A DNA stretch of 7,435 nucleotides from DTYU01 sp040757355 (lineage in GTDB: Bacteria > Bacillota > Desulfotomaculia > Desulfotomaculales > Ammonificaceae). This document shows, in pieces, positions 4,474 through 7,435 of the stretch. How positions within the stretch are numbered: position 1 is the stretch's first letter; each line of letters opens with the position of its first letter. The notes beneath the pieces are model-generated. The model was not told where the DNA came from. It saw nothing but the letters and a program-made list of their open reading frames with translations, and made no database searches. The position numbers and the translations under genes were made by a program. Where the stretch lies: contig JBFLWY010000083.1 of the NCBI GenBank assembly GCA_040757355.1, positions 1 to 7,435 on the forward strand. Direction: 5' to 3'.

Positions 4474-5421
4474 TTACGTCTGGCCTTGGAAAAAGATGTT
4501 CAGGGTTACGGCGCTGCTGGCATCGACGGCGGCATAGTATACCCGGGCGTATTTCAGGAAGACGGTGGCCACCAGGGCATCGACATCGCCGGTATTCAAG
4601 GTGACCGGGCCGGCGTGGTCGATCCAGTTGGTGGCGTCCGGACTGATTTGCAGCTTAACGGTCGCCGGTGCGTTGGTCGTAGAGGCGTTGTAAAAGCCGA
4701 ATGTCCAGGTCTTGACTCCTAACACGTTATAGGTGGTATCGGGACTCCCTGCAGTATCCGTAAAGTTGGCCCTCGTTGCCGAGACATCTGTCGTTGCCAG
4801 ACTGGACTGCACTGCCAGCCCGGTGCTGGTGATGGTTAGGCCGGCGCTCGGCGGGGTGATGGCCAAGCCGGTGCTGGTGATGGTCAGTCCTGCTGTGGGG
4901 GGCGTGATGCTCAGTCCGCCGGTCGGCGGGGTGATTGACAAGCCGCTGGCCGGTGCTGTAACTGTAAGACCGTTGGCCGGCGCCGTGACGGCTAGGCCCG
5001 TGCTGGTTATAGTTAAGCCAGCGGTAGGGGGCGTGATGCTCAGCCCGCCGGTCGGCGGGGTGATGGACAGCCCGCTGGCCGGTGCTGTAACTGTAAGACC
5101 GTTGGCCGGCGCCGTGACGGCCAGGCCGGTACTGGTGATGGTCAGTCCTGCTGTGGGGGGCGTGATGCTGAGTCCCCCGGTCGGCGGGGTGATTGAGAGC
5201 CCGCCGCTCGGCGGGGTGACGGCCAGACCGGTGCTGGTGATGGTCAGCCCGCTGCTCGGGGGGGTGATGCTCAGCCCGCCTGCCGGCGCCGTGATGGCCA
5301 GGCCGGTGCTGGTGATACCCAGGTTACCTGTTGAGTCCGTGCTTATAGCAACGTTCTGGCTGCCATAGATCTTGATTCGTGCTTTATCGGCATCGTCCTG
5401 GAAGATCTTAAAGTTGGGCAT
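4474..5421 (-). CDS. Thr/Pro-rich GL-repeat protein with C-terminal DUF6385-type domain
   Basis: A 315-residue protein of unknown function, probably structural or surface-exposed. It has three parts. Residues 1-39 are an N-terminal cap (MPNFKIFQDDADKARIKIYG onwards) with no signal peptide. Residues 40-207 hold twenty tandem units that each begin GL. Fourteen are 9-mers such as GLSITPPTG or GLAVTAPAN and six are 7-mers, mostly GLTITST. The alternating GLxIT pattern suggests a beta-rich solenoid or fibre. Residues 208-315 are a domain shared with the 3921-4388 protein (SPDATNW, FLKYARVYY, FFQGQT), recognised as DUF6385. ATG 5421 has GGGAGGA (5429-5435) seven bases upstream. The repeats are rich in Thr and Ser, so they are possible O-glycosylation targets for the glycosyltransferase at 5746. 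Export would have to be non-classical, or the protein may be a spore component; both are inference. Confidence 0.85.
   Translation of the reverse strand: MPNFKIFQDDADKARIKIYGSQNVAISTDSTGNLGITSTGLAITAPAGGLSITPPSSGLTITSTGLAVTPPSGGLSITPPTGGLSITPPTAGLTITSTGLAVTAPANGLTVTAPASGLSITPPTGGLSITPPTAGLTITSTGLAVTAPANGLTVTAPASGLSITPPTGGLSITPPTAGLTITSTGLAITPPSAGLTITSTGLAVQSSLATTDVSATRANFTDTAGSPDTTYNVLGVKTWTFGFYNASTTNAPATVKLQISPDATNWIDHAGPVTLNTGDVDALVATVFLKYARVYYAAVDASSAVTLNIFFQGQT
4801..5304 (-). repeat. In-frame tandem repeats inside the DUF6385 gene
   Basis: The DNA encodes the twenty GL units. A higher-order unit of 129 bases (43 residues: GLTITST, two alanine-type 9-mers, then two GLSITPP 9-mers) occurs twice in tandem, at 5020-5148 and 4891-5019. 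Both copies encode identical protein but differ by silent changes. A shorter related block precedes them. The codon-level differences show that the copies are not brand new and that selection has kept the protein sequence. Confidence 0.9.
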
Positions 5422-5545
5422 AAGAATGTCCTCCCTTCTTTTTTATTTCGCCGGTTAGTACAGGATATTTGTGGCAAGAGTGGAATGTTCCATTTCCCCG
5501 GCATATATTGACTAAAATTGGAGTAACTACTCAGCCTGCATCGAC
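5422..5545. other. Divergent intergenic region upstream of the repeat-protein gene
   Basis: It holds the ribosome site of the - strand gene and presumably its promoter, but I find no convincing -35/-10 pair on either strand. A small dyad TGGAA-TG-TTCCA lies at 5481-5492 with AT-rich sequence (GCATATATTGACTAAAATTG) just beyond it. Either could be regulatory. No gene is present. Confidence 0.4.
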
Positions 5546-5689
5546 GGAACGCGGCGAAAAGCAAGCAGAGCAAGGAAGACGATTGGCGATAGACCGGAGC
5601 GTACTTGGAGGTACATGAGGACCCGGCGCCAAGCGGCTCACGTCGCTATGCGCAGCTTACCTGTTTGCCGACAGGCATGTCGCCGCGCC
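5546..5689 (+). ncRNA. Structured RNA candidate resembling HEARO (IsrB omega RNA family)
   Basis: Nested pairings give a compact fold. A closing helix joins CGCGGCGA (5550-5557) to TCGCCGCG (5680-5687), with GG/CC outside it. GACG (5578-5581) pairs with CGTC (5641-5644), TTGGCG (5583-5588) with CGCCAA (5627-5632), and CCGG (5594-5597) with CCGG (5623-5626). A GTAC/GTAC hairpin (5601-5604, 5611-5614) follows, with CATGAGGA after it. A second hairpin is CCTGT/ACAGG (5660-5664, 5671-5675). The segment AGCGTACTTGGAGGTAC plus TGAGGA matches what I remember of HEARO RNAs, the guide scaffolds found with IsrB nucleases in IS605-like elements. No nuclease gene is present; the next gene is a glycosyltransferase. 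It might instead be a leader RNA of that gene. The strand is chosen by the match to the remembered motif. Confidence 0.5.
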
Positions 5690-5745
5690 CTGCACGGTGC
5701 CTGAATAGTTACAAATTGGATTGGAATAGGGGTCAAAAGGGTGTT

Positions 5746-7435
5746 ATGGCTGGCAGAATCAGCCTGTGTATGATTGTTAAGGACGAAGAACAGAACATCC
5801 GCCGGTGTCTCGAAAGCGTGGCCGGCGCCGTTGACGAAATAATCGTCGTTGATACCGGCTCTACCGACAGCACCTGTCAGATAGCGAGTGAGTTCGGCGC
5901 CCAGGTCTACCTTTTCCCCTGGAATGATAACTTCAGCGACGCGCGCAACGCCTCGCTCGAACGGGCAACCGGGGACTGGATCCTCTTTCTTGATGCCGAT
6001 GAAGAACTATCAAAGGAAAGCAAGGATGTTCTGCGCAGGCTGACCGCCGAAGACACTACAGAAGGTTACTTTGTCAAAATAATTAACTACCTCGGTAACG
6101 AAGGATGGATCGAGCCCTGTCCGGACCTGGTCTTTCGCCTTTTCAGAAACCGGCCGGGCTACAGGTTTCACGGGGCGATTCACGAGCAGATCGTTGACGT
6201 CATCTTGGGAAAAAATAGCCAGGCTAAATACCAGGTCGCCGAGGATCTGGTGATCTTGCATTACGGCTACCTAAACCGGCAGATCCAAGAAAAAGACAAA
6301 AAGAACCGGAACCTGGAACTGATCCGCCGGGAACTGGCTGCCGCCCCAGAGAACCGTCTGCTCCGCTATCACTACGGCGTGGAGCTCTACCGGGCAGAAC
6401 GCTACGAGGAGGCAGCGGCGGAGCTGATCAGGGCCGCCAACGGCATTGATCCCCAGACGGTCTACCTGCCCAAGCTGCTGCGTTACATCGTCCTGGCCTA
6501 CCACGCCGCCTGCAGACCCGGAGAGGCCTTAGAGATAGTCCGGCTCGGCCTCAGCCTCTTCCCCGACTACGCCGACCTTTATTATTACGGCGGGCTGATC
6601 AGCTTCGAGCAGAGGGATTACGCCCGGGCGTATGATTTCTTTCAAAGGGCGGTATCACTGCCCGAGCAGCCGGCCTATTACGCCTCTTTCCACGGCGTCC
6701 GGGGTTTTCGTTCTTATTACTACCTCGGGCGGTTGGCTGAAGCTTTCTTGAACGACCAAGAAGCCATGCGCTATTACGTCGCCAGCCTGCAGGACAACCC
6801 GCACTTTACCGCCGCCCTGGAAAGCATCGTCCGCCTCCTGGAGCCGCATAAGAACCCGGTTTACGCCCGGGACTGTCTTGAGAAACTCTGTGATTTATGC
6901 ACTCCGGAGGCCGTTTTGTTAATGGCCCAGGTCCTGTTCCGGCAGTCGGCATACCTGCTGGCGCTGGAACACATAGAGCGGGTAACCGGCCAGCGGGAAG
7001 TTCCGGCGGAGATTTTGCTGTGGAAAGCGATCTGCCTGATCCAGCAGCGGCGTTACTTGGAAGCCCTGCGCATCATTGAGGATTTTGGCCCTGACCACCC
7101 GCTGTACCCCTTGGCTAAGCTGAACAAAATCCTGTGTTTCTGGCTGCAGGGGAACCGGCGCAGGGTGCGCACGCTCGTCGAAGAGCTGTTTGCTCTCGGG
7201 CTTTCCGCAGACACCGGCGCGGTTGTTGGGCTGTTGCGGGATTCCTTAAGCAGGCGCAGAAGAGTGCCCGGGGTTGCCCTGGGCGAAGAGGGGATTTCCC
7301 TGCTCTTGGATATTGTCATGCGGGCGCTCGATCTGGGAGAAAAAGACCGGGCGGAGTCGCTGCTCTCCGGCCTGTCTCAAGAATGTCTGGGTAAAAACGC
7401 CCGCGCTGTCGGCCAGCTCTTTTACCGGTACGGCC
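5746..7435 (+). CDS. GT2-family glycosyltransferase with TPR-like helical region (3' end outside window)
   Basis: The frame is open from ATG 5746 to the window edge (563 codons seen). The N-terminal domain is a family 2 GT-A glycosyltransferase of the SunS-like type. It has ISLCMIVKDEEQNIRRCLES (5-24), EIIVVDTGSTDST (31-43) for nucleotide binding, WNDNFSDARN (59-68), and GDWILFLDADEEL (76-88) with the metal-binding DAD at 83-85. RFHGAIHEQI (140-149) and ILHYGY (170-175) complete the domain. From about residue 204 on come helical repeats with TPR character (YHYGVELYRAERYEEAAAEL; YYYGGLISFEQRDYARAYDFF). They probably bind a protein acceptor. No membrane segment is seen, so it should act in the cytosol. 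SunS glycosylates a peptide bacteriocin; here the acceptor is unknown, and the Thr-rich protein encoded divergently at 4474-5421 is a candidate. AAAAGGG lies only four bases before the ATG. The exact sugar cannot be told. Confidence 0.9.
   Translation, partial: MAGRISLCMIVKDEEQNIRRCLESVAGAVDEIIVVDTGSTDSTCQIASEFGAQVYLFPWNDNFSDARNASLERATGDWILFLDADEELSKESKDVLRRLTAEDTTEGYFVKIINYLGNEGWIEPCPDLVFRLFRNRPGYRFHGAIHEQIVDVILGKNSQAKYQVAEDLVILHYGYLNRQIQEKDKKNRNLELIRRELAAAPENRLLRYHYGVELYRAERYEEAAAELIRAANGIDPQTVYLPKLLRYIVLAYHAACRPGEALEIVRLGLSLFPDYADLYYYGGLISFEQRDYARAYDFFQRAVSLPEQPAYYASFHGVRGFRSYYYLGRLAEAFLNDQEAMRYYVASLQDNPHFTAALESIVRLLEPHKNPVYARDCLEKLCDLCTPEAVLLMAQVLFRQSAYLLALEHIERVTGQREVPAEILLWKAICLIQQRRYLEALRIIEDFGPDHPLYPLAKLNKILCFWLQGNRRRVRTLVEELFALGLSADTGAVVGLLRDSLSRRRRVPGVALGEEGISLLLDIVMRALDLGEKDRAESLLSGLSQECLGKNARAVGQLFYRYG

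Noticed and set aside
4801..5304. Possible CRISPR array from the short regular repeats
   Set aside because: The repeats are in-frame 21-27 base units without unique spacers, and they encode a coherent peptide pattern.
4733..5368. A 211-residue + strand reading frame of VLVMVSPAVGGVM-type repeats
   Set aside because: It is antisense to the GL-repeat gene and open only because the repeat lacks stop codons in that frame. The - strand gene has a proper ribosome site, a terminator and a domain shared with its neighbour.

Overview
The window looks like chromosomal DNA of an anaerobic, spore-forming Gram-positive bacterium, probably Peptococcaceae/Desulfotomaculum-Pelotomaculum-like. The reasons are strong purine-rich Shine-Dalgarno sites with GTG/TTG starts, a gvp order close to the Bacillus F-G-L-S-K-J core, DUF6385-type proteins beside a SunS-like glycosyltransferase, and a HEARO-like RNA. 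The genus is inference from remembered family distributions, not from a search.

Positions 1-3559 (+ strand) are a gas vesicle (gvp) cluster. A tight block comes first: a gvpF/L 3' end, gvpG, gvpL, a minimal gvpS-like gene, a further gvpF/L paralogue and gvpK, with gaps of 4-6 bases or overlaps of 4-8 bases. A 109-base gap with a candidate promoter and a small palindrome precedes gvpA, the major shell protein. A very stable stem-loop follows gvpA, then a small all-helical coiled-coil gene (possible GvpC analogue) and gvpJ with an unusual C-terminal tail. GvpA would build the shell, while GvpF/L, G, K, S and J are nucleation and assembly factors. GvpN is not in the window and may lie upstream.

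Positions 3560-3920 are non-coding and hold two related, diverged, palindromic interspersed elements (MITE/REP-like) between the converging transcription units.

Positions 3921-5421 (- strand) encode two proteins that share a C-terminal domain I recognise as DUF6385. The upstream one (315 aa) carries twenty GL-initiated Thr/Ser/Pro-rich repeats. The downstream one (about 155 aa) has an N-terminal hydrophobic segment instead. A strong hairpin terminator separates them.

Positions 5422-5745 are non-coding and contain a compact structured RNA candidate resembling HEARO (the IsrB-associated omega RNA), with no nuclease gene in view. From 5746 to the window edge (+ strand) runs a GT2 glycosyltransferase fused to a long TPR-like helical region. 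It is open at the right end. Its position beside the Thr-rich repeat protein suggests, as inference only, an enzyme-substrate pair for protein glycosylation.
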